Assembly: GCA_047638395.1 (NCBI GenBank) | Contig: JBLIMV010000016.1 | Location: 1 to 64,000, forward strand | From: CAXBCP01 sp047638395 | GTDB lineage: Bacteria; Pseudomonadota; Alphaproteobacteria; MPNO01; UBA830 | Direction of reading: 5' to 3' | DNA: 64,000 nucleotides | Shown here: in pieces, positions 17,287 to 25,931 of the stretch | How positions within the stretch are numbered: the first letter of the stretch is position 1 | Layout of the letters: each line of letters opens with the position of its first letter | Made by a program: the position numbers and the translations under genes | Notes under the pieces: generated by a model | What the model was told of the DNA's origin: nothing | The model's input: only the letters and a program-made list of their open reading frames with translations | Database searches by the model: none

Positions 17287-18432
17287 ATGAGCGATCCCGC
17301 TACGCGCTTTTACACGGAAATTCCCGTATTCGACGATTTCTCGAAAGTCGTTGATGACAGCGTCTATCGGCGCATGCCCGAAGACTGGTTTATCGGTCTG
17401 ACAGACGTCGTCGGCTCCACCAAAGCAATCGAGAGCGGCAAATACAAATCGGTCAATATGGCCGGTGCCGCCGCCATCTCCGCGGTGATCAACGCCCTCG
17501 GCCATCAGGACTTTCCCTTCGTGTTCGGCGGTGACGGCGTCAGTTTTGCCGTCCCCGCCGCATACCGGGACAAAGCAGCCGATGCTCTGGCACGCACGGC
17601 GCGCTGGGTAGAAGAAGACCTCGATCTGACGCTCCGCGCCGCCATGGTGCCGGTTGGCGATATCCAGTCTGCCGGACATGACGTGCGGGTCGCACGCCTC
17701 GGCACCTCGCCTGCCGTCGCCTTTGCCATGTTCTCTGGCCATGGCGTGGAATGGGCGGAAGCGGAAATGAAGCAGGACCGGTTCGCGGTCGATGTCGCCC
17801 CGCCAGGCGCCCGCCCGGACCTGACAGGCCTGTCCTGCCGGTGGAAACCAATCGACAACTCACTCGGATGCATCCTGTCATTGATTGTCGGCCCCGCGGA
17901 TGGGGCAGATACCGGGGCATATGACAGGCTGGTCGGCCAGGTCATCGGGCTGTTCGATGGCGATGGTCGGGGCAGTCATCCCATTCCCGAACGGGGGCCG
18001 GATTTCGGCTGGCCGCCAAAAGGCCTTGAGCTGGAAGCACGTGCCGCGGCATCCAATGGCAAGCGGGCTAAAGAGAAATTCAAAATTGCACTGATTTCAG
18101 CCATCGGCTGGGTACTGTTCAAGACCGGCTGGAAGACCAAATCGTTCGATCCGGTTCATTACCGCCGGATGACCGGGCTCAATACGGATTTCCGCAAATT
18201 CGACGATGTCCTGCGCATGACGGTCGATTGCAGCGCGCAGACCCTGGCCAGGGCGAAGGCAATGCTGGAGACAGCCAAGGCGGACGGCACGATCCGCTAT
18301 GGCATTTACGAACAGGACGCCGCGATCATGACCTGTATCGTGCCGTCGGTTAAAAACGACGACCACCTGCATTTTCTGGATGGTGCCAGTGGCGGCTATG
18401 CGCTTGCCGCCAAAATGATGAAAGCCGGCTAG
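17287..18432 (+). CDS. DUF3095 (class III cyclase-like) protein
   Basis: 381 aa. The N-terminal half resembles a nucleotidyl-cyclase fold: DWFIGLTDVVGSTKAI (Mg-binding Asp region) and FVFGGDGVSFAVP match the two metal-site segments of DUF3095 proteins. The C-terminal part is family-specific. The start at 17287 (MSDPATRFY) is chosen over 17266 because the family begins at this point. Function is unproven; cyclase activity is only suggested. It sits 75 bp after the Mo-hydroxylase and may or may not belong to that operon. Confidence 0.75.
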   Translation: MSDPATRFYTEIPVFDDFSKVVDDSVYRRMPEDWFIGLTDVVGSTKAIESGKYKSVNMAGAAAISAVINALGHQDFPFVFGGDGVSFAVPAAYRDKAADALARTARWVEEDLDLTLRAAMVPVGDIQSAGHDVRVARLGTSPAVAFAMFSGHGVEWAEAEMKQDRFAVDVAPPGARPDLTGLSCRWKPIDNSLGCILSLIVGPADGADTGAYDRLVGQVIGLFDGDGRGSHPIPERGPDFGWPPKGLELEARAAASNGKRAKEKFKIALISAIGWVLFKTGWKTKSFDPVHYRRMTGLNTDFRKFDDVLRMTVDCSAQTLARAKAMLETAKADGTIRYGIYEQDAAIMTCIVPSVKNDDHLHFLDGASGGYALAAKMMKAG

Positions 18433-18468
18433 GCACGATTTGAGTCGCACCCAGCCGGAATGTAGCTC

Positions 18469-18957
18469 TTAGCCCTTCATCGGCAGGATGTTCCAGGTCA
18501 TCCGCGGCGGATAACCGGCCTCGATAAACAGCCGACCGACCGGGCAGCGATCCTCGGACAGCTTTTTCAGTCGCTCGATTTTCTTTTCGCTCTCGTTGGT
18601 CTCGATATCGATGATCAGCTCGGCTTCGCAGAAATGCATAACGCCGTTCGCGTTACCTTCCATGCCCTCGATCAGGTCGGTCGTTGCCGAACAATCGATA
18701 TTGATATCGCCGTGTTCGAAGCGCATGGCCTCGGCAACCTTATGGATTTGGACCGTCTGGCAGGCCGCAAGCGATGCTGCAAGGTGATACAGCGGTGCCG
18801 CGCCGGTATTCGTGCCGCCACGCTCTTCCGGCTCGTCGGTGACGATCGTGTGGCCTTCGCCCGTCGATATTTCGCAGATAACGCCGCCGGCTTTACAGGT
18901 GGAGCGTACTTCGCGTGCGCGCCGGCCGACCTGTTCCTTCTGTTTTACTTCAACCAT
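18469..18957 (-). CDS. OsmC-family peroxiredoxin-like protein
   Basis: 162 aa OsmC/Ohr fold with the two redox cysteines Cys66 (SLAACQTVQI) and Cys138 (EDRCPVGRLF). These reduce organic hydroperoxides in this family. The start at 18957 (MVEVKQKEQV) has a GGGAGAG Shine-Dalgarno sequence; the longer frame from 19017 has none. Cytoplasmic. It is downstream of the PEP-CTERM gene on the same strand but separated from it by a terminator. Confidence 0.85.
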   Translation of the reverse strand: MVEVKQKEQVGRRAREVRSTCKAGGVICEISTGEGHTIVTDEPEERGGTNTGAAPLYHLAASLAACQTVQIHKVAEAMRFEHGDINIDCSATTDLIEGMEGNANGVMHFCEAELIIDIETNESEKKIERLKKLSEDRCPVGRLFIEAGYPPRMTWNILPMKG

Positions 18958-19013
18958 GACTTCTCTCTCCCTTTGAAAAATATGGCCCCATCCTACGGCC
19001 TGCCCAGCGCCGG

Positions 19014-19046
19014 ACAAGAGAAAAGGCGGCCCGCCGGGGCCGCCTT
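19014..19046 (-). terminator. Terminator of the PEP-CTERM gene
   Basis: A 10-bp perfect stem AAGGCGGCCC/GGGCCGCCTT (19023-19046, loop GCCG) is followed on the minus strand by TTTTCTCTTG. It lies 27 bp after the stop of the PEP-CTERM gene. Confidence 0.82.
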
Positions 19047-19072
19047 ATGCACAACATTTATGACGACAATCG

Positions 19073-19885
19073 TCAGGCACGCTGGCGCCGCCGCATCAGG
19101 CCCAGACCTGCCAGCCCGAGCCCGAGGATCGCCAGAACACCCGGTTCTGCAACCTCGAGGGTGCCATTTCCGACGATAACCTGGATGTCGACCCGCGACA
19201 CTTCACCGCCCTGCAGATCACGTGCCAGCAAGTAGATGTCATACGTGCCGTCGGTATTGGCATCGAACGGGAACGCCCCGTTGTCGAAGAACTCCATGTT
19301 CCAGGAATTCTGGGCGAGATTGTTGCCACCGATCAGCGCCGCATAGTTGGCACCGTTGGATTCTTCGCCATCCCCCGATGCTGTCGAATTGTCGCCGATG
19401 GAATGATCCGCGTCCGCCTGATTGATCGGGTCGAACGTCTGGAAATCCGTACCAACGCCGGCGTCGAAATCGATGCCGAGCTCGTAGCTCAGCTCGTTGA
19501 GAAACAGTCCGGTCGAATTATCAAAATTCGAGTTAACCGACCATTCGAAATTCCATGTCGCCGTCGACGAAGAGCCCGGGGCAAAGCCAAATCCACCGCC
19601 CGCTGGCTGACCGGCCGCAAAGCTGTAAGTACCGTCGCCGTTACTGTTAAAAGTGTTTTCGGGCGCATTGCCACCATTGAACCGAACCTTGGCCCGCAGG
19701 CCGAGTTCAACCCCGTTGCTGCGGTCGACGGTGAAACCGCCATTCGCGTTGCCGCTGCCAAAAATGGCGTTGCTGGTGACATTGGCATCGAAAGACACAA
19801 TGGCATGCGCGGGAGCCGTGAAGCCCCCGACACTGAGGACAGTCGCTGTTGTTACAACGGCGCCGATCCGGGAAATACTGTTCAT
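19073..19885 (-). CDS. PEP-CTERM sorting-domain protein
   Basis: 270 aa exported protein. The signal peptide MNSISRIGAVVTTATVLSVG is cleaved after AHA. The C-terminus is a PEP-CTERM tripartite sorting signal: VAEPG, hydrophobic helix VLAILGLGLAGLGL, then MRRRQRA. These tails are cut by an exosortase and anchor the protein at the surface or in exopolysaccharide. The body is Ala/Asn/Gly-rich beta-type sequence with no known domain. Start 19885 is preferred over 19897 because of the AGAAGAG sequence ahead of it. Driven by a sigma-54 promoter with an upstream box shared with the giant RTX gene. No exosortase gene is in the window. Confidence 0.88.
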   Translation of the reverse strand: MNSISRIGAVVTTATVLSVGGFTAPAHAIVSFDANVTSNAIFGSGNANGGFTVDRSNGVELGLRAKVRFNGGNAPENTFNSNGDGTYSFAAGQPAGGGFGFAPGSSSTATWNFEWSVNSNFDNSTGLFLNELSYELGIDFDAGVGTDFQTFDPINQADADHSIGDNSTASGDGEESNGANYAALIGGNNLAQNSWNMEFFDNGAFPFDANTDGTYDIYLLARDLQGGEVSRVDIQVIVGNGTLEVAEPGVLAILGLGLAGLGLMRRRQRA

Positions 19886-19958
19886 CACTCTTCTCATCCT
19901 CGATTGCTGTACTATGCCGTCCCTGGTTCATCGTCATGCGATGTAATTTTATAAGCTA

Positions 19959-19974
19959 TGCAATTTTTATGCCA
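19959..19974 (-). promoter_or_regulatory. Sigma-54 (-24/-12) promoter for the PEP-CTERM gene
   Basis: The minus strand reads TGGCATAAAAATTGCA. The invariant GG and GC and the TTGCA block are at exact spacing. Predicted start is near 19947, about 60 nt before the ATG at 19885. Confidence 0.82.
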
Positions 19975-20071
19975 ACCCCAAGAACATTGGGTGCCGACGA
20001 AATTTCCTGATCTATTTCAGATTGTTACCAGGAAAGCTGACACGACCAAAAAATTAGATGCATCACTAAAT

Positions 20072-20091
20072 GTAAAAAATTCCGACACAAA
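20072..20091. promoter_or_regulatory. Upstream activator box of the PEP-CTERM gene (copy 2)
   Basis: The plus strand reads GTAAAAAATTCCGACACAAA, 18/20 identical to the box at 4949-4968. It is preceded by T, giving TGT-N11-ACA symmetry. It lies 97 bp beyond the sigma-54 promoter, against 117 bp at the RTX gene. The 20-bp difference is close to two helical turns, so the box would be on the same DNA face. Confidence 0.72.
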
Positions 20092-20130
20092 CGCAGCAGG
20101 TGGGAAACGGTTGATTGTCACGTCACGGGG

Positions 20131-21393
20131 TCAGCGACCAAACTGGTCTTTCGCCTGCGCCACCCAGACGGCGAGGCCGCATAGCAGAAATATGCCCATT
20201 GCACCGACCGTATAGAACGCATATTCGAGCCCGATCACCTCTGCGATTCCACCCATGATGACCGGGAAAAGCATTCCGCCGAAACGGTTGAAAGAGATAC
20301 GCAAAGCTGCGGCCCGCCCCTGCAGATGCGCAGGAACCGCCCGCGATGCAATTGTCATCATCAACGGCAGATTAAGCCCCTGCCCGACGCCGCGCAGGCT
20401 GATCGCCAGGGTAAGAAACAGGAATCCTTCGAAAAGCGGCGTCCCGGCGACGCCAAGAATGGCGAAGGCGACGGCGATCAACAGCAGCCAGTAATCGGCA
20501 ATGCGGCGGGTCAACGGTCCGATACTGAGCGCCGACAGGGCCGATACGCCATTCCCGATCCCAATCAGAATGCCAATCGTGGTGACGGTGTAGCCAAGAT
20601 CGTTGAGCCATACCGCATAGAATGACGCCTGAACCCCTGATCCTGTCTGGCGCATGAACGTGGCGGCAATGACCAGGGCGATGGCCGGTATCGCCAGAAA
20701 CCGGAACGATTCACGATAATCCGACAGGCTCGGCATAACGTCGCTACGGGCCTCTGTACCGCTGTTTTCGCCCGGAAGAGCGCCCGTATCGGATATTGAG
20801 TCTCGGGTAGATACGGCCCTGCGTTCGTGATGCGGCAGGAAGATCGCCCCGATGGCACCACACAAAGCCCATAACCCGAATGACAGAAAACCGCCGACGG
20901 GCCCGCCAAAATCGTATGCCGCGGCAATCAGGGCGGGGCCGAAAAAACCGCCGACACGCGCCGCCGCCGTCATCCGACCGGCATAGATCGCCTGCCCCTT
21001 CATCAGCGTACCGACCGCGCTCTGGACGCCGATCCAGTTTGTCGTCTCGCAAAAACCGATGACAATCTGGAACATGATCGTTGCCCAGATAAACGGAAAG
21101 AACGGCACCATGGCCGTCGAGCATGCGCCGAGCAGACCCAGCACCATGATCACCCGGCGCGGCCCGAACCGATCGAGCAGCGCACCGCCATAGATCGACA
21201 GAGTGACCGGCAGTAGCTGGCGGCTGGCGATAATTACGCCGACCATGAACAGGGAGGCATCCAGCTCGAGTGCGGCCCAGAGCGGCATCACCGCATGGCT
21301 CATCGGATACAGATTTCCGGTAAAGAACGCCGTGCCGTAGACCGGCGCCTGAATGCGCCACGAATAGGCGTCCCGCGCTGCGGCCCCGCTCAT
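20131..21393 (-). CDS. MFS transporter
   Basis: 420 aa with about 12 hydrophobic segments and the MFS loop GGALLDRFGPRRVIMV between helices 2 and 3. A central hydrophilic loop of about 40 residues separates the halves. Substrate unknown. Divergent from the CoA-transferase gene at 21509. An inverted repeat AAACATT-N8-AATGTTT at 21440-21461 lies between them and could be an operator. Confidence 0.87.
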   Translation of the reverse strand: MSGAAARDAYSWRIQAPVYGTAFFTGNLYPMSHAVMPLWAALELDASLFMVGVIIASRQLLPVTLSIYGGALLDRFGPRRVIMVLGLLGACSTAMVPFFPFIWATIMFQIVIGFCETTNWIGVQSAVGTLMKGQAIYAGRMTAAARVGGFFGPALIAAAYDFGGPVGGFLSFGLWALCGAIGAIFLPHHERRAVSTRDSISDTGALPGENSGTEARSDVMPSLSDYRESFRFLAIPAIALVIAATFMRQTGSGVQASFYAVWLNDLGYTVTTIGILIGIGNGVSALSALSIGPLTRRIADYWLLLIAVAFAILGVAGTPLFEGFLFLTLAISLRGVGQGLNLPLMMTIASRAVPAHLQGRAAALRISFNRFGGMLFPVIMGGIAEVIGLEYAFYTVGAMGIFLLCGLAVWVAQAKDQFGR

Positions 21394-21508
21394 TCCAGCC
21401 GGCCCCGCAGGTCCAATAAATTCAGCGTCAGGCGCAACAAAACATTCATGTTCTAATGTTTATCCGATAAACCTTGGAAACACACATTCCCAACCTGGAA
21501 GTTCACCG

Positions 21509-22705
21509 ATGTCCGATGCCGCCAACGCGCAAGTTCTCTCTCACATCACCGTGCTCGATCTTACCCGCGCGCGCTCCGGCCCAACCGCGGTTCGTCAGCT
21601 CGCCGACTGGGGTGCCGACGTGGTCAAGATCGAGACTCCCGGTGCACCGGGCAGCGCCGATCTCGGCCGCCGCAGTGGCGCCGACTTTCAGAACCTGCAC
21701 CGCAACAAGAAATCGATGACGCTGGATCTCAAATCCGAGGAAGGCCGTGCGATCTTTTACAAGATGGCGGCGAAGGCCGACGTTGTGGTCGAAAACATGC
21801 GCCCCGGCGTAAAAAAACGCCTGGGCGTCGACTACGAGACCCTGAGAAAGATCAATCCGCGCATTATTCTCGGCAGCATATCGGGCTTCGGTCAGGATGG
21901 GCCCTACGCCGAACGACCCTGCCTCGATCAGATCGCCCAGGGCATGGGCGGCCATATGATGGTCACCGGCGAGCCCGGGTCCGGGCCAATGCGGTCCGGT
22001 GCGGCGATCAGCGATATGACGGCCGGCATCCTGTGCGCCAACGGTATCTCTCTGGCGCTGCTCGAACGCGAGCGGTCCGGCGAAGGCCAGTGGGTCCAGA
22101 CATCATTGCTCGAAGCAATGATCTTTCTGCTGGATTTTCAGGCGGCAAACTGGACGGTCGAAAAGCGGGTACCACCGCAGGCCGGCAACCATCATCCTTC
22201 GATTGCGCCGATGGGCGCATTCCGCACCAGCGACAGCTTTATCAATATCGCACCGATGCCAGAAATGTGGGAACGGTTCTGTAAAACCGCCGGTCTCGAC
22301 GCCCTCGTCGACGATCCCCGCTTCGCCACCTTCGACGACCGCTACGACAACCGCCCCGCGCTGATTACGGAAATCGAAAATGTCACGGTTACACAGACGA
22401 GCGCGTACTGGATCGACCTGCTGAACGATGCGCGTATCCCCTGCGGGCCGATTTATACGCTGGATGAAGTGTTTGCCGATCCGCAGATCAAACATACAGG
22501 CATCGCCAAAAAGGTAAGCTCAGAGGCGTTGGGTGAATTCGAAATTATCGCACAACCCGTTCATCTGACGCGGACACCGAACCGCCATGATGTCGATGAC
22601 GTCACCGCCGCGCCCGAATACGGCGAACACACGATCGATATTCTGCAGCGCTACGGTTATTCAGACGAAGAGATCGGGGTATTTACCAAAGACGGGGTGA
22701 TCTAG
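21509..22705 (+). CDS. CaiB/BaiF-type (family III) CoA-transferase
   Basis: 398 aa family III CoA-transferase, which moves CoA between carboxylic acids through aspartyl-CoA intermediates. N-terminal VLDLTRARSGPTAVRQLADWGADVVKIE, the VENMRPGVKKRLG motif and the catalytic Asp in PCLDQIAQGMGG (about residue 140) are visible. The C-terminal section includes IPCGPIYTLDEVFADPQ. Probably part of carboxylic-acid catabolism, with the neighbouring MFS importing the acid (inference). The actual acid is unknown. Confidence 0.88.
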   Translation: MSDAANAQVLSHITVLDLTRARSGPTAVRQLADWGADVVKIETPGAPGSADLGRRSGADFQNLHRNKKSMTLDLKSEEGRAIFYKMAAKADVVVENMRPGVKKRLGVDYETLRKINPRIILGSISGFGQDGPYAERPCLDQIAQGMGGHMMVTGEPGSGPMRSGAAISDMTAGILCANGISLALLERERSGEGQWVQTSLLEAMIFLLDFQAANWTVEKRVPPQAGNHHPSIAPMGAFRTSDSFINIAPMPEMWERFCKTAGLDALVDDPRFATFDDRYDNRPALITEIENVTVTQTSAYWIDLLNDARIPCGPIYTLDEVFADPQIKHTGIAKKVSSEALGEFEIIAQPVHLTRTPNRHDVDDVTAAPEYGEHTIDILQRYGYSDEEIGVFTKDGVI

Positions 22706-22738
22706 CCCCACGCCGGCGGCGATATTACCGGCGCCTGC

Positions 22739-23992
22739 TCACATCACGGTGCGGTGTGCGGGAAAGGCCAGGACAACTGTTGCGCCGCACTGCTGATCGT
22801 CGACAAAATCGATGCTGCCACCATGGACTTCCATCAGCTTGCGGCTAATCGGCAGCCCAAGGCCTATTCCCTCAGAAAACGGCGTGCCGGCAGGGTCGAA
22901 TTTCTCGAACACGCCAAATGCCCGCGTCCGGGTTTCGTCGCTCACGCCGGGCCCACTATCCGTCACACGAACGACCAGGTTCCGTTCGTCGCTGACGCTG
23001 ACGCCTATCGTTACGCGCTCGCCATCAGGTGAAAAAGTTACGGCATTGCTGATCACATGCGCGAAGATCTGCACCACGTAGCGCGAATCACACCTTAGCT
23101 CCGGCAAGTGCGGCATCGGCAAGACATCAATGCGCTGATCCGCGGACGGTATCAGCCCGATCGCTTTTTTGATCAGGTCCGGCACGGGCACGACGCTGTC
23201 CTCTATCCCAAGCTCGCCGCGTTCCAACCGCGTCCAGTCAAGCATGCCATCAATGAGCTTCAGAAGATGATCACCCGCCTGAGCGATATCATCTGCATAC
23301 TCCCGGTATTTCGGCACGACACAATCGTCAGGTGCAGTGGCAATCAGCGTGCTGAACCCGAGAACCGCGTTCAACGGCGTCCTTAACTCATGACTGAGCA
23401 TTTGAAGAAACTGCTGCTTCGCGGATTGCGCGTTCAGCAGCTCGTCGCTGAGGTCGATCGTCTCATTGGTAATTTCCTGGCGGTATTCGATTTCCCGAAC
23501 CACCAGTGCTGACAGGCTCAGAAGGATTTCACGTTCCCGCTCCGACAGACCTTCAGGCCGGGGGTTTTTGTCCATCATGCAGAGCGTCCCCAGCCGAAAA
23601 CCCGATGGCAGCGTCAGGGGCGCACCTGCATAAAACCGTATCGCCGCCGGACCGGTAACAGCCGGATCATTCGCGAACCGCACGTCCTGTGTTGCGTCCG
23701 GCACCACCATGATCTCATCATTCATGATGGTATGACCGCAAAAACCGTTTTCGCGCGGAAGCTCAGGGATTGGAAATCCGACCTGGGACTTGAACCAGTG
23801 CCTGTGCCGGTCGACAAACGTCACGAGGGCGATCGGCGTGTTGAACGTTAACGCGGTCAGCGCGGTGAGCCTATCGAAGGCCTCTTCAGGCAACGTGTCC
23901 AGAATTTCAAAACGGTAGAGTTCAGCCAGACGCGCCTGATCATTGATCGGTATCGGCGGTCGGCACAAGGCTTCCTTGGACAAAGCTGTCAT
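22739..23992 (-). CDS. GAF-domain sensor histidine kinase
   Basis: About 417 aa soluble kinase. An N-terminal GAF domain (LYRFEILDTLPEEAFDRLT through LGTLCMMDKNPR) is followed by a short coiled coil. The HisKA domain has the phosphoacceptor in LSHELRTPLNAVLGF. The HATPase domain has an N box (HVISNAVTFSP), G1 (VTDSGPGV), F box and G2 (GIGLGLPISRKLMEVHGG). No membrane segment. The start is uncertain between 24031 and 23992; the latter trims a poorly conserved leader. No response regulator is adjacent, so it is an orphan. Confidence 0.85.
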   Translation of the reverse strand: MTALSKEALCRPPIPINDQARLAELYRFEILDTLPEEAFDRLTALTALTFNTPIALVTFVDRHRHWFKSQVGFPIPELPRENGFCGHTIMNDEIMVVPDATQDVRFANDPAVTGPAAIRFYAGAPLTLPSGFRLGTLCMMDKNPRPEGLSEREREILLSLSALVVREIEYRQEITNETIDLSDELLNAQSAKQQFLQMLSHELRTPLNAVLGFSTLIATAPDDCVVPKYREYADDIAQAGDHLLKLIDGMLDWTRLERGELGIEDSVVPVPDLIKKAIGLIPSADQRIDVLPMPHLPELRCDSRYVVQIFAHVISNAVTFSPDGERVTIGVSVSDERNLVVRVTDSGPGVSDETRTRAFGVFEKFDPAGTPFSEGIGLGLPISRKLMEVHGGSIDFVDDQQCGATVVLAFPAHRTVM

Positions 23993-24218
23993 AGTGCATA
24001 CCCAGACATACTGTCGCTCAGTTGCGATCATTCCCGGCCATGCTGGCGCCTACGAAAACGATCCGAGCGTTATTGTTGATAACCTGCCATCGCTGATTAT
24101 TGCGACAACCCCGTACGGTTACGCAACAACCCGATAAATCGATCACCAACCTTATCACATACCCGTGATCATTCTAAGTGCCATAAGGGCCCGGCGATTC
24201 GAAGGCCAGCCCCGCTCG

Positions 24219-24788
24219 TCAACCGATGCTGACCGGCGCCCCTTCCGCCTGAACCAGCGAAATTTCGGTACCGTCGGCGTCGTTCAGCGTCCAGCGATAG
24301 CGTGTCGCATAGCGCTGGACATCTTTCTCCTGCCACGCATCGCGTATCCCGCTTCCCGGTATATCGGTATATGCCAGTATATCTGCGGCATTAAGTGTCG
24401 ATTTAGGGGGATGACGCAGCAACCAGCATAGCGCTTCCCAGCCCGTTTTGCCGTCGCGCAGGCTCGGTTCAGGCTCAACGAAGCCCGCCCCCTCGGGCCC
24501 TCCCGTGACCTCGACACCTTTCCAGAAGGCGACGTGGCCCGCGATCAGACCGGCTTGAGGGTAGGGTGCGTCGTAACGCCAGACCGCGGCCTCCAGAACC
24601 TGCCCGTCGACAACGACGTCAGAATAGGCGGAAAACCCTTTCCAGTGACAGAACGTGGTACCGAATGCATCGTTCTCGCGCAGGTATTCATGGTTCACGG
24701 ACGCATTGGGGAAATAGGCATTTCCTTCAACATGGGCGACGGTATCGCTCTCCGCCAGTGTCACACCGTTCCAGATGGCCTTGGCCAT
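24219..24788 (-). CDS. DUF427 domain protein
   Basis: 189 aa with a DUF427 beta-fold: MAKAIWNGVTLAESD, YFPNASVNHEYLREND, TTFCHWKGFSAYSDVVVDG and AVWRYDAPYPQAGLIAGHVAFWKGVEV. The C-terminal 70 residues are an unrelated extension. The start at 24788 has a strong AGGAGGG Shine-Dalgarno sequence 6 nt upstream; the longer frame extends into the upstream gene. Biochemical role unknown. In a small minus-strand cluster with the DUF1993 gene. Confidence 0.8.
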   Translation of the reverse strand: MAKAIWNGVTLAESDTVAHVEGNAYFPNASVNHEYLRENDAFGTTFCHWKGFSAYSDVVVDGQVLEAAVWRYDAPYPQAGLIAGHVAFWKGVEVTGGPEGAGFVEPEPSLRDGKTGWEALCWLLRHPPKSTLNAADILAYTDIPGSGIRDAWQEKDVQRYATRYRWTLNDADGTEISLVQAEGAPVSIG

Positions 24789-24837
24789 ATTGTCCCTCCT
24801 GTCTCTCTGTTGGAATCTCTCTGACGGTGTCTTTCTG

Positions 24838-25362
24838 CTAGTCGATCTTGCGGCTGAAGGCATCCCCGAGAAAGTCGACCTTGGCGAGATCGGTTCCGGC
24901 ATGGCGGACGATGTCGTACGCGGTCGTTGCGTGGAACAGCACCTGCGGTATCGTGAAATGCAGCAGCAGATCCTGGCCCGGAAACGCCACCGGCCCGATG
25001 CGGATCTGGATTTCAGCGCGCCGCGTCTCACTGCCTTCCATCTGATCGGGGGTCACCGCCGCCATAAACGCCAGCGCAGCAGCGATGCGCGCCTTCATGC
25101 CGTCCATATCACTGTCGGTATCGCCAAGGTCAGGCTGAGCGAGCTGGGCAAAGCGCGAAACGGCAACCACGGAATGGTGGCAGGTCATCTGTACCTGCTG
25201 GGCAAGGGTCATCATGCCCGGCGCGAGGCTCATCGAGATTAGATCGGCGATATCCAATTCCTTTTCCGCATAATGAGCAGCCCCCTTGTCGAGAACCGTC
25301 GAGACGCCCGAAAGCGTTTGCGTGAAGAGCGGCACGGAGGCCTGGTACATAGAAAGCGGCAT
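24838..25362 (-). CDS. DUF1993 family protein
   Basis: 174 aa, mostly helical, with the family's signature N-terminus MYQASVPLFTQTLSGVSTVLDKG and the TCHHSVVAVSRFAQ segment. The fold resembles DinB-type four-helix bundles, with His residues that may bind metal. The start at 25362 has AAGGG at good spacing; the ATG at 25371 is too close to it. It lies 49 bp upstream of the DUF427 gene and is probably cotranscribed. Function unknown. Confidence 0.78.
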   Translation of the reverse strand: MPLSMYQASVPLFTQTLSGVSTVLDKGAAHYAEKELDIADLISMSLAPGMMTLAQQVQMTCHHSVVAVSRFAQLAQPDLGDTDSDMDGMKARIAAALAFMAAVTPDQMEGSETRRAEIQIRIGPVAFPGQDLLLHFTIPQVLFHATTAYDIVRHAGTDLAKVDFLGDAFSRKID

Positions 25363-25550
25363 TTGGATCATCCCTTTGAGAAGGCTGACGGCAATTCGCC
25401 AGCAGGTTCAGTGAAAGCATAAGCGCGAGGGTTTGGAAGTCACGCCCTTCTTACATTGGCGCCAGCTATGACTGTGACCCTGGGTTGCAAAGCGAAACGC
25501 CGGTGTTTATTCACTAATCTTCAGAAACATGCCGACAGGGGGCTTACACG

Positions 25551-25928
25551 ATGATCCGCGTATTCAAATTTTTATCCATCATAGTCACACTGTCAGTTGC
25601 GCAAACCGCGCTCGCCGCCGAACGAATGAGCGCGGAAAAAGTCTCACAGATCGTTGCGGGTTCAACGCTGGAAGGCGCCACGGCAAGCGGTGTCGGCTAC
25701 ACGACCGTCTTTGCCGCAGATGGTGGCATCACGGTGACGACATCAGGGTATGGGGATGATACCGGCCGCTGGTGGGTTACCGAAGACGACTACCTCTGCA
25801 TGAAGTACAACAATTTTTATAACGGTGTTGAGCGGTGTGTCTGGTTTCAGACGGCCGGTAAAAGCCCCGGGTTCAAGGCGTTTATTCAGGACACGAACGA
25901 GCCGACCTACTTCAACCTGAAAAAGTAA
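25551..25928 (+). CDS. Small exported protein of unknown function
   Basis: 125 aa. The signal peptide MIRVFKFLSIIVTLSVAQTALA is cleaved near residue 22. The mature domain has IVAGSTLEGATASGVGYTTVF, GRWWVTEDDYLCMKY and CVWFQTAGKSPGFKAF. Two Cys may form a disulfide. It resembles small periplasmic DUF995-like proteins, but I am not certain. It converges on the Mo-hydroxylase gene, with 3 bp between stops. Confidence 0.65.
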   Translation: MIRVFKFLSIIVTLSVAQTALAAERMSAEKVSQIVAGSTLEGATASGVGYTTVFAADGGITVTTSGYGDDTGRWWVTEDDYLCMKYNNFYNGVERCVWFQTAGKSPGFKAFIQDTNEPTYFNLKK

Positions 25929-25931
25929 CCG

